NCBI RefSeq assembly: GCF_004798865.1
Contig: NW_025335854.1
Span: 6,854,170-6,918,169, forward strand
Reading direction: 5' to 3'
From: Varanus komodoensis
Lineage: Eukaryota > Chordata > Lepidosauria > Squamata > Varanidae
Length of the DNA stretch: 64,000 nt
The notes beneath the pieces are model-generated. The model saw nothing but the letters and a program-made list of their open reading frames with translations, ran no database searches and was not told the origin of the DNA. Numbering within the stretch: the stretch's first letter is position 1; each line of letters opens with the position of its first letter. Positions 23,014-34,412 of the stretch are shown here, piece by piece. The position numbers were made by a program, and so were the translations under genes.

Positions 23014-24275
23014 TGTACAGTTCTGGGTTTCTGGAATGAAGAGCCTTGCCTAGTCCTGGAAAGTTTCTTCTGCCCAGGTACGGAAATGTTGTCAAGGCAA
23101 GGCTGTCTGTTGCAATGGCTCTGCTTCTGTTAGGATGACTGGCTGGAAATGGTGGTGCCTGGAGATTACGGTTTGGCCTCGTGGATTCTCCAGCATGGGG
23201 CTCCACAGGTACTATTTAACACGGAACTGCTGGCTGGGGCCATCCAGAGCGTCAAAGTGGTATGCTGAAGACATGCAACTCCGAGTCTTCTTTGCATCCT
23301 CATCAGGTGGAGTTCTGAATATGTTAGATCAATGGCCTGCTTCAGCCCTGGACAGGATGAGGGCTAATAAACCAGGCCAGTGGGTGACAGGATGGAGGCT
23401 GTCAGTGTTTTCTGGGTGAGGCTTCACTCCCTGAAGAAGCAGGGCCATAATCTTGAGGTGCTCCTGGAGTTGTCTTTGCCACTTGAGGCTCATGTGACCT
23501 CAGCAGCATGGAGTGTCCTCTTCCAGCTACAGCTGGTGGCCCAGATATGCCCCTGACTAGTAGGAGGAGAGGCTTTACCAGTCTCTGCTGTGGTAACCTC
23601 TACATTAGATTACGTTAATGCATTCCATGTGCATCTGCCTTTGAAGATGGGTCAGAAGCTGCCGCTTGTACAGACTGTTGCAACTTGATGGATCACGAGG
23701 ATAGTAGAAGATTTGCACATACGGGGCCAGTCCGGGCCCATACCGTGGCTGCTTGCATGCTTTCAGGCTTGATTTGAGGTACTGGTTTCAACCTATAAAG
23801 CTTAATGTGTCTTGGGTATGCAGTACCTGGGGGAGCATCTCTCCCAGGAGGAATCCTGCACTCATCCTTTAAGGCCTTCCCCCAGGTGCCTCTTCCAGAC
23901 CTCCAAGGGAAGTTTGGAGGGAGAGCAAAGGAGTGTTGGCCCTCAGTTTTGGAATGTACTCTGTAGTGAGGTCTACCTGGCACCACCCTTGTCATTTTCT
24001 CTGTGCCAGATTAAAGCTTTCTTCTATTCCCAGATAGGACTTTTTTCTATTCCTGGGCATTTCTTCAACTCTCAGGAATATAATATAACTTTTAAAATAC
24101 TATTTGTTTTTATCAAGTCTTGGAATGTTGTTGTTAATAACATTGTTTCAAACTGTTTGACACTTTTGTTTGTTAAATGTTGTATTTTTTTCTTTTCAAG
24201 TTGTATTTTAATTTTTTGTGGAATGCCCAGAGGGCTTTAACTATTGGGCAGTATAGAAACGTAGTGCCCTTAAAA
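23013..24275 (+). mobile_element. CR1/L2-group LINE, 3' part, sense to ACBD6
   Basis: About 1.2 kb of decayed reverse transcriptase and downstream coding. SMGLHRYYLTRNCWL leads to SKWYAEDMQLRV at 23256-23290, where YAED replaces the Y-x-D-D catalytic box. It is followed by GVLNMLDQW and LDRMRANKPG. Later frames give ITRIVEDLHIRG and WNVLCSEVYLAPPLSF, the degenerate VAPRLWN-LP box. A noncoding 3' end with GAATGCCCAGAGGGCTTTAA and GGGCAGTATAGAAA closes it. Several stops and frameshifts are present. It begins directly after the Bov-B tail. Confidence 0.8.
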
Positions 24276-24984
24276 ATATTTCCACCAGTAGCTGTCTGAA
24301 GCAAAGAGGCCCGGTAATCATGGCCAACACATTAGATGCAGGAAATCTACAAGGGAATTGGCCATCGCACGCACCAGGTGTGAGATTAGCACTCAAGGTT
24401 CACAAAGATATTGCAGAGAAGCGGAACATGTTTTTAGCATCTTCCTTGAACAGGATGTTGGAGGAAGACCTCTAGAAGGCGATAAATCTGAAACATTACC
24501 ACAGATTGAAGTGTCTGTAGACAAGGTTTGAGAGCAAATTGATAGATTAAATGGTAATAAGTCATCAAGAGCAGATTGCATATCTTCGTATGTGACCTTT
24601 TACTGGCTTGTATACTGGGGATTAGTGTTAACAATGTCATTTTTCTTTATCGGAAACCCAAGTTCTAGGAAGAACAGGCAAATGAATTTAACTTTGGTAC
24701 ACAGCAAATCGCCTAGTATTTAGATCAATCAAATGATATGAATAGCCTGGACTCTGGTTAAACTGTGTAAACATAAATTAGGGGTAATATCTGTAAATAT
24801 TAGGGTAGAATTAGAAGTCCTTGTAAGGAGAGATCTCTTGTTCCACAGGTATATATAACCTATTGGTTCTACCACTGTAAAGAAAGAATCAGGGTAACAT
24901 CTGCAGCTTTGTATGTGCACCTGAGTTTATTGACACACATGAAGGAATTTGGACAGTAAAACTAGCACCATTACCTGTGGATTT

Positions 24985-25085
24985 CAAGTTTATTTTATTT
25001 AACTTTAAACATTTCAATCCATTTCAATTTTAAATTAACTTTAACTTTAAACATTTAAATTAACTTTAAAAATTTCAATTTCAAG
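24985..25085. repeat. Degenerate AT-rich tandem repeat
   Basis: Variants of TTAACTTTAAACATTT and CATTTCAATT recur three to four times, ending immediately at the start of the SINE at 25081-25292. Confidence 0.65.
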
Positions 25086-25292
25086 AGCATGGGACTGGGA
25101 CTCAGACGATCTGGGTTCTAGTCCCCACTCAGCCATGGAGCCAGCTGGGTGACTTCGGGTCAGTCACAGACTCTCAGCCCAACCTACCTCACAGGGTTGT
25201 TGTTGTGGGGATAAGATGGAGGAGGAGATGTAAGCTGCCTTGAGCCCTTTGTAGGGAAAAGGCAGGCTATAAATTGAAAAATAAATAAAATA
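25081..25292 (+). mobile_element. Sauria-type SINE, slightly 5'-truncated
   Basis: It begins inside the tRNA-like head (GCATGGGACTGGGACTCAG) and has a B-box-like GGTTCTAGTCCC, CAGCCATGGAGCCAGCTGGG, CGGGTCAGTCACAGACTCTC, CCTACCTCACAGGGTTGTTG and a 3' end GGCAGGCTATAAATTG with a TAAA-rich tail. It is well preserved relative to the copies at 48714 and 53113. Confidence 0.85.
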
Positions 25293-28079
25293 AAATCCAA
25301 CTTTTTATGTTCTGCTATAGAAACCCTATAGCAGGTCACAACCTGGATAAAATTGTGACAAAATAATGAGGATTAGTAGAAATAAGATACTACTCAAAGT
25401 AAGTCTATAGAAACATGCAAAAGAATCCAAAGATAGAGTAAGAAAATTGTGCATTTTCTGTAATAAATGCCCCTTATCTCTAGGAGCATCCTCTTTTCCT
25501 AAACTTTCACTACTTCCTTGGTCTTGTACAACCAACTCTTTAAATGGTACAACTTCACATATCATTCCTTTCCCAGGAAAGATAAAAGCACACTGCTTCT
25601 CTACTGTTCTGTCTCATTACCTTATTCTTGCAAAATCTTCCTTCATGGCATTGGAGAGCATCATTACAGTATAATTTGACTAATGTGATTCCACACCTTT
25701 TAAGTGTGTTGCTCACAAAAGCTGTAAAATTGCTAGTCTTTTGAGTTTGTTGGCATTGGTAACCTAATGTGCTGTTGCAGGGACTGGGCTGTTTGCTTTG
25801 CTCAGGCGCACTTGTACATTCCAAGAAACATGAGGCTGGCACCAGAAATGTTAACCTTTGTGGCATATTACCTTTTGTTCGGGCACTGCCTCTTGGTTTG
25901 TTGCATTTCTTACAATACGTCGCTCAGCTTCAGAGAGGGCAGTGTTAATGCCTTCCTCTACTTGATTCAAGATGGACAGTCAGTTTTAGGTAACTGATCA
26001 TTTGGTGTCCATTTTTATTTCAAAGGGGTAGCATTCTTGTTGCCTTCATATAACCTTTCCTTTTGCAGACAGAAAATGCTCTGTGAGTTTAAATTCCAAG
26101 GCGCTTGTGAGTCAGAGTGCTTCTGGGGACCAAGATGCCGAATTGCTATTTCTTTATATTATACTCATGCACGCATTTGCGAATGGGGGAGCGAGTCCTT
26201 TCAAATAGAGACAATACAAACATAATAAATGGAAGGGAAGGTTCATCTCCCTCATGACTCAATCCTTCTCAAACGACATTATTATTGACTGGACCATCGG
26301 TTGCCAAAAAGAAAAATCAATTTTAGAAGTACTTGCTTGGCCACAGATCATGGTACTAACCCAGCACAGACAGGCTGATTTTATCAACTATCTCAAGACT
26401 AATTTCCACCATTAGCCAGAAATGAAGTAGAAATTATGGATATGTCAAAGATGCTTTAGTATTTCTTTCCATTCTCTTTCTTTTTTTATTCTGTCCCTCT
26501 AAAATGCTTTTATGTCTCCTTTCATTCTGTCATCTTCCAGTGTGATGCAGTTATACATTCCGTGTAACTCAGAGCTTGCACTTAGTGTTGGCTAATGTTC
26601 CCCAAAAGCAATATCCCCTCATGATATTATTCACCTCCTCAATACCTTCTCATCCACCCTTTTATGGCTCCATTTTACATTTGTTTTGCATAGGTACACC
26701 TATGAACAAGCTCTGAATTGAAGTATATGGGTGTTGTGAGCGGGTCCCTTCCCTCTTTCTGGTTATCAAAGTCAAGACTATCCCTTGAAGTGCAGTAGCA
26801 CAGATTACAGAACAGTATGAACTTTAAATAGTCTTCTGCCAAGGTTGAGCAGAAGCCTTTGCCCATGTGAAGAGTTGAATCCAAACGGAAACTTCTCCTG
26901 TGACCCTTCCTCCCTCCCTTTTGGTAAAGCTTCTGACTCCACCATCAGGATGGCTTTTGCTGCCTGAGGACAAGACGGCTGGAATGGCAAAGACCCTCTC
27001 ACTGGGCAGCTTGTTTCTCTCATCACCTCCATACTGGGTCAAGGACCGAGTCTCACATCTCCTCCACCTCCCCTCTGAAGACCCTTCTGCCTCTTCTAGA
27101 GCAGGTGATTCTCACGCTCTGCCTGAGAAACATCACTAGGTAACCTTGACACTTCAGAATCCTCACCTGTTCCCCAGTCCTGTGTCCTGCCCCTCCAAAT
27201 TTCTAACTGTGAAGCTGCTTAAGTCCCCAAGAAGGTGGACAGCAGAGAAAACAGCATACCCTGATGTACAAGATTGCTTGGGCATTCAAAGCCCAACATT
27301 AGTTTTTCTCTTTCCTTTTTAATTTTGCTGTTCAGGGATTGCAAACGTATATGCCCACACTGTTTACACTGTTGCCAATGGCTGTGAAATCCATTAACCA
27401 AAATAAAGGAAAGATCCGCTTAGTGACAGAGGGTAGCTTTCTGCATTAAAACGTTGACTTGGTGCCAGTCACAGTTATTAGAAGTGGCACAGTTCCACAT
27501 TTCTCTCGCAGGTCTCTCCGAAGAATGCAGGTTGGCAGCAGGGTGAATGCTAAGTGGTCAGTACTCAGCAGATGCTGTTTATATCTTCTGAGGAAAAAAC
27601 CTTTTCAGCAGAAACATTGTTCAAAGCGCTCACTGGTTTCTGCTGGAACATTAAAATGCTTTTTGACTGCTGCAGGGATTTCACTTGGGTTGTCCTCTTA
27701 TCTTTGGCATGTGAACAAACTGCACTACAGAGATTCTTCTGAGCGGAAGGTGCTCTCCTGCTTTCCAAACTTTGCTGGATTTTATACATACATCTTTTTC
27801 CTTGTGACATTCTTTAAACCCCTGAAGTATGGGGAAATGCCAGCCATTTTTCCTGCTAGCACACATATATTGATCTATAGTGTTGCCATAATGAAATTTA
27901 ACTTCAGGGAAGAAACGTCAGATTTTGAAGTGGTGTCCTATTTCCTTTGTGTTCCTGTGGAGTTAGCATCTGGAGATGCCCTTGGAAGAATGTACAGGGC
28001 TTAAGGATTCGGGTGTGTTGTCATTGGTAGACTATGAGGAGAACATTAATTCGTTTTCAAAGCTCGGCATCCTCTATCC

Positions 28080-28268
28080 CAGGGGTGGCCAGACTTGCTC
28101 AATGAAGAGCCAGACATGGTTAAAGGCAGATGTTTGAGAGCCGCAAGCAGGCACCAGCGGGCAGTGTCTGTGAGCAGCAAGTGGGTACCAACAGGCAGTG
28201 TGCTGTGAGCGACAGAATAAACTCAGAGAGGCACATGTGCCTCCAGAGTCTTCGTTTGGCCACCCTTG
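28080..28268. mobile_element. hAT non-autonomous transposon with perfect 8-bp duplication
   Basis: The left end CAGGGGTGGCCAGACTTGC and the reverse complement of the right end CAAGGGTGGCCAAACGAAG form a terminal inverted repeat. The identical 8-mer CTCTATCC flanks both sides (28072-28079 and 28269-28276), the hAT hallmark. At 189 bases it has no transposase. The inside contains two near-repeats of a GGCAGTGT/GCAAG phrase (AAGCAGGCACCAGCGGGCAG and AAGTGGGTACCAACAGGCAG). Confidence 0.92.
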
Positions 28269-28787
28269 CTCTATCCGAATCTTAAAATATTCTGTTCCTG
28301 GGAAATATTTAGTTGGTGGAACACTGACTGCTGAATTCTGCTGGGACTATTGTACCTTTATTTTATGAGTTACTTATGGTCACCGGACAGTCACACTTAG
28401 ATATGTCTGAGCTGACATGCCAGCATGTGTAGTGGGTGGAACTAAATGCATTGGCCATTGGGATAGATCAGAGGCTCTAGAAGTTTATTCACCTGATCAG
28501 CACATCTGCCAGAATCTATTCTGTCAGCTCTTCTGCCTAATTCATAGAGCTGTCCTTGACCACTTTTGGACATCATAGTTACCTGATTACTGTTCATCAG
28601 ATATTAATGTTAAGCTTCCTCTTCTGTTTTAGATTAAGCGCAGTTTAACATTTGTTAGGAGTAAGCAAGATAGTTGCTCATAGAACACATTCTCAAGGCC
28701 TGCTGGTTTGGATTCAGAGGAGGAGCAAGAGAAGGCTTCAGCATGTGGGCCAAATTGAGACATTGAGACAAGACAAGTGGAGCTGTT

Positions 28788-29400
28788 TGTTTATTTCAAA
28801 ATTTATTTAAAACTTCTATATACCGTCCCATAGTAAAAATTCTTGGAACTGTGTAACCATCAGTCCAAACATCAAAACAATGCATAGCATATTGATAACA
28901 CAGTAATCATAAAAGTTCAAATATAAACTGATAAATAATAATAACAACAACGCACTAGACAATGTGATAACTAATCTACAGCACCAATAAAATGAATAAA
29001 AAGCAGTATAAAAGCAGAATATTCTATTCAACAAGTAAAATAATGGGAGAATAAGAAGGTTTTAACCTGGCTTCAAAATGTATAAAATGTTCCAGCAGGC
29101 ACACCTCCCAGGGAAACTGGTTCCATAGTCGGGGCACTACAGCCAAGAAGGCCCCGCTTCTTGTAGCCACCTTCCTTCCTCCTTCTAAAGGTGACTCACA
29201 AAGAAGGACCTCCGTGATTGTAGGGTCCAGGTAGGTACATACGGGAGGAGCCTTTCCTTTCGATATCCAGACCCTAAGCTGTTCAGGGGTTTATACGTCA
29301 GTGTGAGAACCTTAAAATGGGCCTGGATAATGAAATGCAAAAAGCAAGGCTTGCTGTGATGCTTTGTCACATACTAAACTGATTCATTGCAGCATTCTAA
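28788..29400 (-). mobile_element. CR1/L2-group LINE, 5'-truncated
   Basis: The minus strand encodes IIQAHFKVLTLTYKPLNSLG (29185-29370 frame), then RSGAFLAVVPRLWNQFP and HFIHFEARLKPS, the family's C-terminal box. A 3' UTR and a tail near 28788 follow (TATTTCAAAATTTATTTAAA on +). The reading frame shifts between the two coding pieces. Confidence 0.8.
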
Positions 29401-29497
29401 CATAGCCATTAAAATATTAAAAATTCCCCAGTAATTTTTCATATTTTTGGATGGTACCTTGAAAAGCAATCTCCCTAAAAATGTTTTAATAAATGTA

Positions 29498-29705
29498 CAA
29501 AGGTTCTTCAAAAAGTTTCTTCACTTTTAAAATTCCATTTATTAAGAATTTCAAAAGCAAATTACATCACTTTTCTACATAGTCACCTTCCTTTGCGAAA
29601 TGCATTTTTCCCAGCACCATACCAGGTTCTTAATGCCATCAGCAAAAAATATATAAAATATATTTATAAAATATAAAAGTGCAGAAACTTTTTGAAGACT
29701 TCTCA
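29498..29705 (-). mobile_element. Mariner-family transposon, internally deleted
   Basis: The ends are inverted: TCTTCAAAAAGTTTCTTCAC on the left and, reversed from the right, TCTTCAAAAAGTTTCTGCAC, with TA on both sides (29496-29497, 29706-29707). On the minus strand, interior sequence gives LVWCWEKCIS and, after a frameshift, KEGDYVEK plus stop. This is the C-terminus of mariner transposases (LV.RW.KCI....GDYVEK). Only the last 25 or so codons and both ends remain; the rest of the gene is lost and part is replaced by AT-rich sequence. Confidence 0.8.
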
Positions 29706-29844
29706 TATATTAATGTGGTATAGAAAACTCTCTGATGTGCCTATTTTCTATTTGATTATCTTCCTCTTGTTTCTGTTTACTTAGATGTGATTTAATCTAT
29801 GCCTCTTAATGGGGCATGCTGGGAGTTGTATGCCATTTTTCTGT

Positions 29845-29876
29845 CTAATCATGCATAGGATTGCACCCTTAGTCAT
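29845..29876. repeat. Short dispersed repeat, GCATAGGATTGCAC type
   Basis: ATGCATAGGATTGCACCCTT matches in part 45863-45880 (TTGCATAGGATTGTTCC). It belongs with the ACTTACTTCTGAGTAA repeat noted at 16034, whose usual continuation is CATGCATAGGATTGCA. Confidence 0.4.
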
Positions 29877-31309
29877 CTGAAAAGCATGTGCTGAATGTGC
29901 TAAATCACCAGTATAATTTTAGAAGTCATTGTCCCAAAGGCCTAAGCTTTCTTGGGGCTATCTGTTCTTTTTTTAAAAAAAATTCAGGTGTGAAAATGCA
30001 AGCTGTTATTCAAGAATAAAACAGGATTCCTCTGGCAGCTGAATCAGTTTTCCAGGTGAGCGCATCATAACAGAGGAGCTCTAGCCACAAATTGCTTCCT
30101 TTAATCCTGGGCTTCATCTTGAAACACGGAGGAACGTGTGTGGCTGCTGTCTTTACTTAGCACTGACAAATCCCTACCTTTCAACCTGGCATCAATCATA
30201 TTTGCACCCTGTCACTCCAAAGAGCTGTCCTTGACAAAAGAATTTTTTGGAGTTAATAGAAAATTCTTCTTGTCACCATTTATAGACTTGGCTGCTGGCT
30301 GTATTGAATGGGCAGATGTCAGTTCCCCAGTACTGAAGGTAAACTGGCTTGTAATATAAACCTGAGAAAGGTTGGAACAAATGAAGCCTGGATTCTTTGG
30401 GCAGGTATAGCCATTTTGAACAAGCCAGTTCTACTCCTTGATTAGGTTAATGCACCGTTGTTCTTATGCTGTGGTGTGAGCATGTTCTGTGGGTTTGTAT
30501 GGGGTTCTGGGAAAAGTTAAGATCGCAGCTTGTAACTCTGCTAGTTCTGGTTTTCAGTGCTAGAGAACTATAACTTAGACCTAGAACTGAAGCCAGTGGA
30601 CTGAAAGGAAGCACTTTGCAGCAGGTCATCTAGTCCACAATACACTGCACTGTTTTACCTGGGAACATTGTAGACATTTGTTTCCACCAGCGCTGCTATT
30701 ATAATAGAACAGTTCACGGTCCCCAGTCCTCTGATTTATCTCTCACAGAACAAAGACATAGCTATAGATCCTTTTGTGTTTATTTGTGAAGCACTTGTAC
30801 TTATTAGGTACTGTTGTAAATTAAGAGAGGAAATGGTTGCAGATAACTGGTCCCATCCAAGAGCATCTGGAGTACTCAAGGACCTCTCACTTGGTAAGAG
30901 AACATTTGTCATTGGTCTAAAGATAAGATCTTCTGGATTTCTTCACAAGTGATCTCTGACAGAGGATGTATTACAGACGGAGATGTAGTATTTACTGCTT
31001 CAAAATCATCCTGTAAACAGACACACATCAGTCTTCAATTGCTTCCTTTGGCATTTTTCTCCATCGGTTCTCAGCCGTGCTCCCTGCCCATTTCATTGCG
31101 CTCTGGTCTGGTGTAAACCATGAAGCTGTACAATCTCTACTAATCAGGAGAGAGTGTTCAGGAGCTATCTCTTCACACCAAAACCCTCAACAACAAAAAG
31201 GAAGAGACTTCTCCAAAGCTTTTGGTTTGGAACCAGAACTGGAACCATACAAGAATAGAATCATACAAGGAAAGTGCTTCCATATGGAGACTGTGTAGCA
31301 ATTCTAATC

Positions 31310-31960
31310 CGAATACATTTTAAAGCAGGACTTTGAACTGGGCCCAGAAATAAGTAGGAGGAGGTTCTTTGTAGGGTGAACTATGTACTGAGTGTCAGGA
31401 GGCATCCTGGCTACTTCCTTTTGCATCCGGTGCAATTTCCAGATACTTTTCAAAAGGTTATCCACATAGAATATTTATTTATTTATACTTGTCAGAATCT
31501 AGCCAAAACAGAAATATTGCAAGTAGACAAACTGATTCAGATATGGCAAAACCCCTCTTCTGGATATGCCTGTATGTGCTTCAGGTGTGGTTAAGTAAAG
31601 TTTAATAACTGTGGCCAGATCTGCCATCTTCAGGAAGGCAAGCAACTGGTATTGCGGCCAGAACTGAGTAAAGGGATTCCTGTCCAGGTGGACACAATAT
31701 CAAGAGTAGGCAAACCCTGAAGCTGAGAAGTTTTGTCTTTCAGACAGTGTACCAACCCATCCAGAACAGGTGTATCGCCTCCTCTGAATCATGCCATCTG
31801 CCATCAGCTTTTCTGTCTTGGCTGAATTGGGCCTCAGTTTTTAGTCTGCGGGCAGTCTGTCAGTACACTGATTCAGACTTCCACAGCCTTTGACGATAGA
31901 GTTAGGTGTCATCAGTATATTTCTGACACCCAAATGCCAAATCCTGGATGTCCTTGGTCA
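31310..31960 (-). mobile_element. CR1/L2-group LINE, RT fragment
   Basis: On the minus strand 31908-31919 reads YTDD, a variant of the Y-A-D-D reverse transcriptase catalytic box, followed by the TPNS phrase expected after it. At the other end, sequence around 31400-31470 is the reverse of the usual GGAAATTGCA-type box near the C-terminus. A short AT-rich insert (31470-31490) interrupts the copy. It is heavily mutated, with boundaries approximate. Confidence 0.65.
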
Positions 31961-34200
31961 ATTAGGCTGTTAATCATTCCTCATGACCTTGGTGTCTAGA
32001 CTTTAGTAATTACTGTACCTTTCAGAGCAGTGCAGCTGGCTAGCACTGCACTGCTTTTTCTTTGCCATCACTGTTGCAGACTAGGCTTTACAGAGACCTG
32101 TTCAGACATATGAAATAGCCTTGGAAGCTAGCAAGCTTAAATAAAGTAGCTTTGGAGGATTTTTTTTACAATAAACCAGGAGTGAAACAAAATGAAAGCA
32201 ATAATTAGGAGAAATAATCAGGTCAATAGACTTCCATGCTTTCTATTCTTTGGCTTTCATTTTTCATTTTGTTATAATTAAAGGTTAAATTAATTGGTAA
32301 TAATACAGTCCTAACACAGAAATGTGCAGGCAATATGAGCCTGTTGTCAGAATGCATCTGTACCTGCAGACCAGCTTTATTCTTTTGTTAAAATTAATCT
32401 AATATCAGATAAGTTTTGAGAAAGTGGGATAGCCAGGGTTTTTTAGGGGGGAGTATGGGGGGGGGGTCCTTCGAAGATGCATTTTTTGTAGCTTGTCCAG
32501 AGAATAAATTTTCATGTTGAATCATCTAGCCCTTATACTACGAACTATGCAGGCTTCCATTTTAACAGGACGCAGTTGCTTAATTTCACCTTTTTATAGA
32601 TGGCTTAGATGTTGAAATAATCTAAATGATTAAAATAGCATAGCTTGACAGTCTGAACTGTGTAAACCTTTATATAAAGATAGTCACATTAAAGTACTGT
32701 ATCTAACAAAGTTTAACCTCAGGAAGTTTAGGAATTTCCATTAGCCAATCAGCTGTGCTTGATATTAAGCCTATTTTATAACCATTTCACATGCTTTACT
32801 GCAGACATCAGAAAATGCATAGAGAGTTGTATACTCAGATGCCAAAATTAAGCCTTACCTTCATAAAGGTGGTCATGTTTCTTGACCAGCCAATTAAATA
32901 CCTTTATGAAAAGTCTATATCAAATGCTTTATAATAAAGAGTCAGGGCTTTGTGGAGGGGTGCTCTGTCCTTTTTCCATTACCTCTCCCTGTGGTAATGG
33001 AGAATGGTATTGTCTAAGAACCCCTTTTAGATTACTAAGTGCTTAATGACTATTCTGTTGTTGCTGTCTGAAGTTCTGATGGACTGCTGTAATAGCATTT
33101 TGAACCTGCGACTAGGTAGCATTACGTGAAAGCAAGTGCCAACGTGATTGTCCTTATGTGGAGGGGAGAACTTCAGAGCTGGGATAATGTCCTGGAGGTC
33201 TAATAGAAATAAAAAGCAGTAAATGAGGTAATCAAATTCAGATAAATTAGTATCGGCAGATTCTGAATGATGCACTTGCGTGAGCAATCTTTCAAAATTC
33301 TTCCCTGTGTACTGCTGCCATCTCTATATTTATTATAATAATAATATGATCCATGAGGCATCCGAAGGTGGCCTAGCTAATTCTAATTAATCCAGTCAGA
33401 GAGAGCAGCAGGGTAAGTGGAACAGTCTATCGGATTGAAATTCATAACTTAATTGAGGTCAAAGTCCTGGGCTGGAAGAACAAAAGTCTTTCTGTAGGAT
33501 CAGATCGATCAATAGCAATAAATATCTGGCTTGGATACAAGTACTTTATAGTGACAGATTATTTGACACTGGCCAGAGGGCTTGGTCTTGTTGAGGGCAG
33601 TGTCCTGTACAGTATTCCACAAGTTATGTTTGTACTCTTTCCAAGACCATAGAAGCCCAGGAGGGGAAGCCCATGATATATTGCAGGTTCCTGTGAGGCA
33701 AGGAAGGATGCAATTTAGCGAACTCTCCTAGAATGAAAAGAGTTTATTGATGTCCCTTCAGTCGTGCAAGGGCTTTAGTCACATTAACAGTGGCTGAGGT
33801 CAAAAGAATTTGCTTGCAGAAATAGGCAACCGAATCGTCGGGCTTGTCTACAGAAGGGCCAGCGGGAAGTTGGAGATGTTTATTTGTATTGCTTAGAATC
33901 CTGCTTTCCACCATGGGCTAACATTTGATAACATAAAATGATTTTAACAGATTAAAGTGATTTTAAAGAACAATGTTAGCTATACTTTGTTAAGATGCTG
34001 TGTAGAAAGGACTTTCGTTTTGGAACTGCACAGAGAAGTATTTGCATAGTCATCTATGAAATTCCTATACTTCCCACTCCGAACACTTTGTCCCCTGTTT
34101 AAATCCCTTCTTTCAAAAGAAAGCCCTACCTTTAGCAGGTGTAAAAGTCAAAAAGGGATTGGGCTGCATTGCCGACTTCTGGAGCACCTAGACTCTAGAG

Positions 34201-34412
34201 CAGGGGTCTCAAACCGGTGGCCCGCGGGCCAATTGCCGGGACGGGCGGGCACGGGGGAGGGGCCCTGCGGCCTTCAAAGCGCCGGCGGCACCCAGGCCGG
34301 TCGCAGGATGAGCGGCCCACCACCACCGCGGGGGTGGAATACTTGATGCGGCCCAGCCTCACCCAGACTCTGCTTCCAGCGGCCCCCACACAAGTTGAGT
34401 TTGAGACCCCTG
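34201..34412. mobile_element. hAT non-autonomous transposon, GC-rich
   Basis: CAGGGGTCTCAAAC at the left end is perfectly inverted as GTTTGAGACCCCTG at the right. The 8-base flanks CTCTAGAG (34193-34200) and CTCCAGAG (34413-34420) differ at one base, a nearly intact hAT duplication. The 212-base body is very GC-rich and full of CpG, which suggests recent insertion or protection from methylation. There is no transposase. Open frames crossing it are not genes. Confidence 0.9.

Noticed and set aside
27459-28004. 181-codon open frame on the + strand
   Set aside because: No recognisable motif, no codon-bias or homology cue, surrounded by repeats in an intron.
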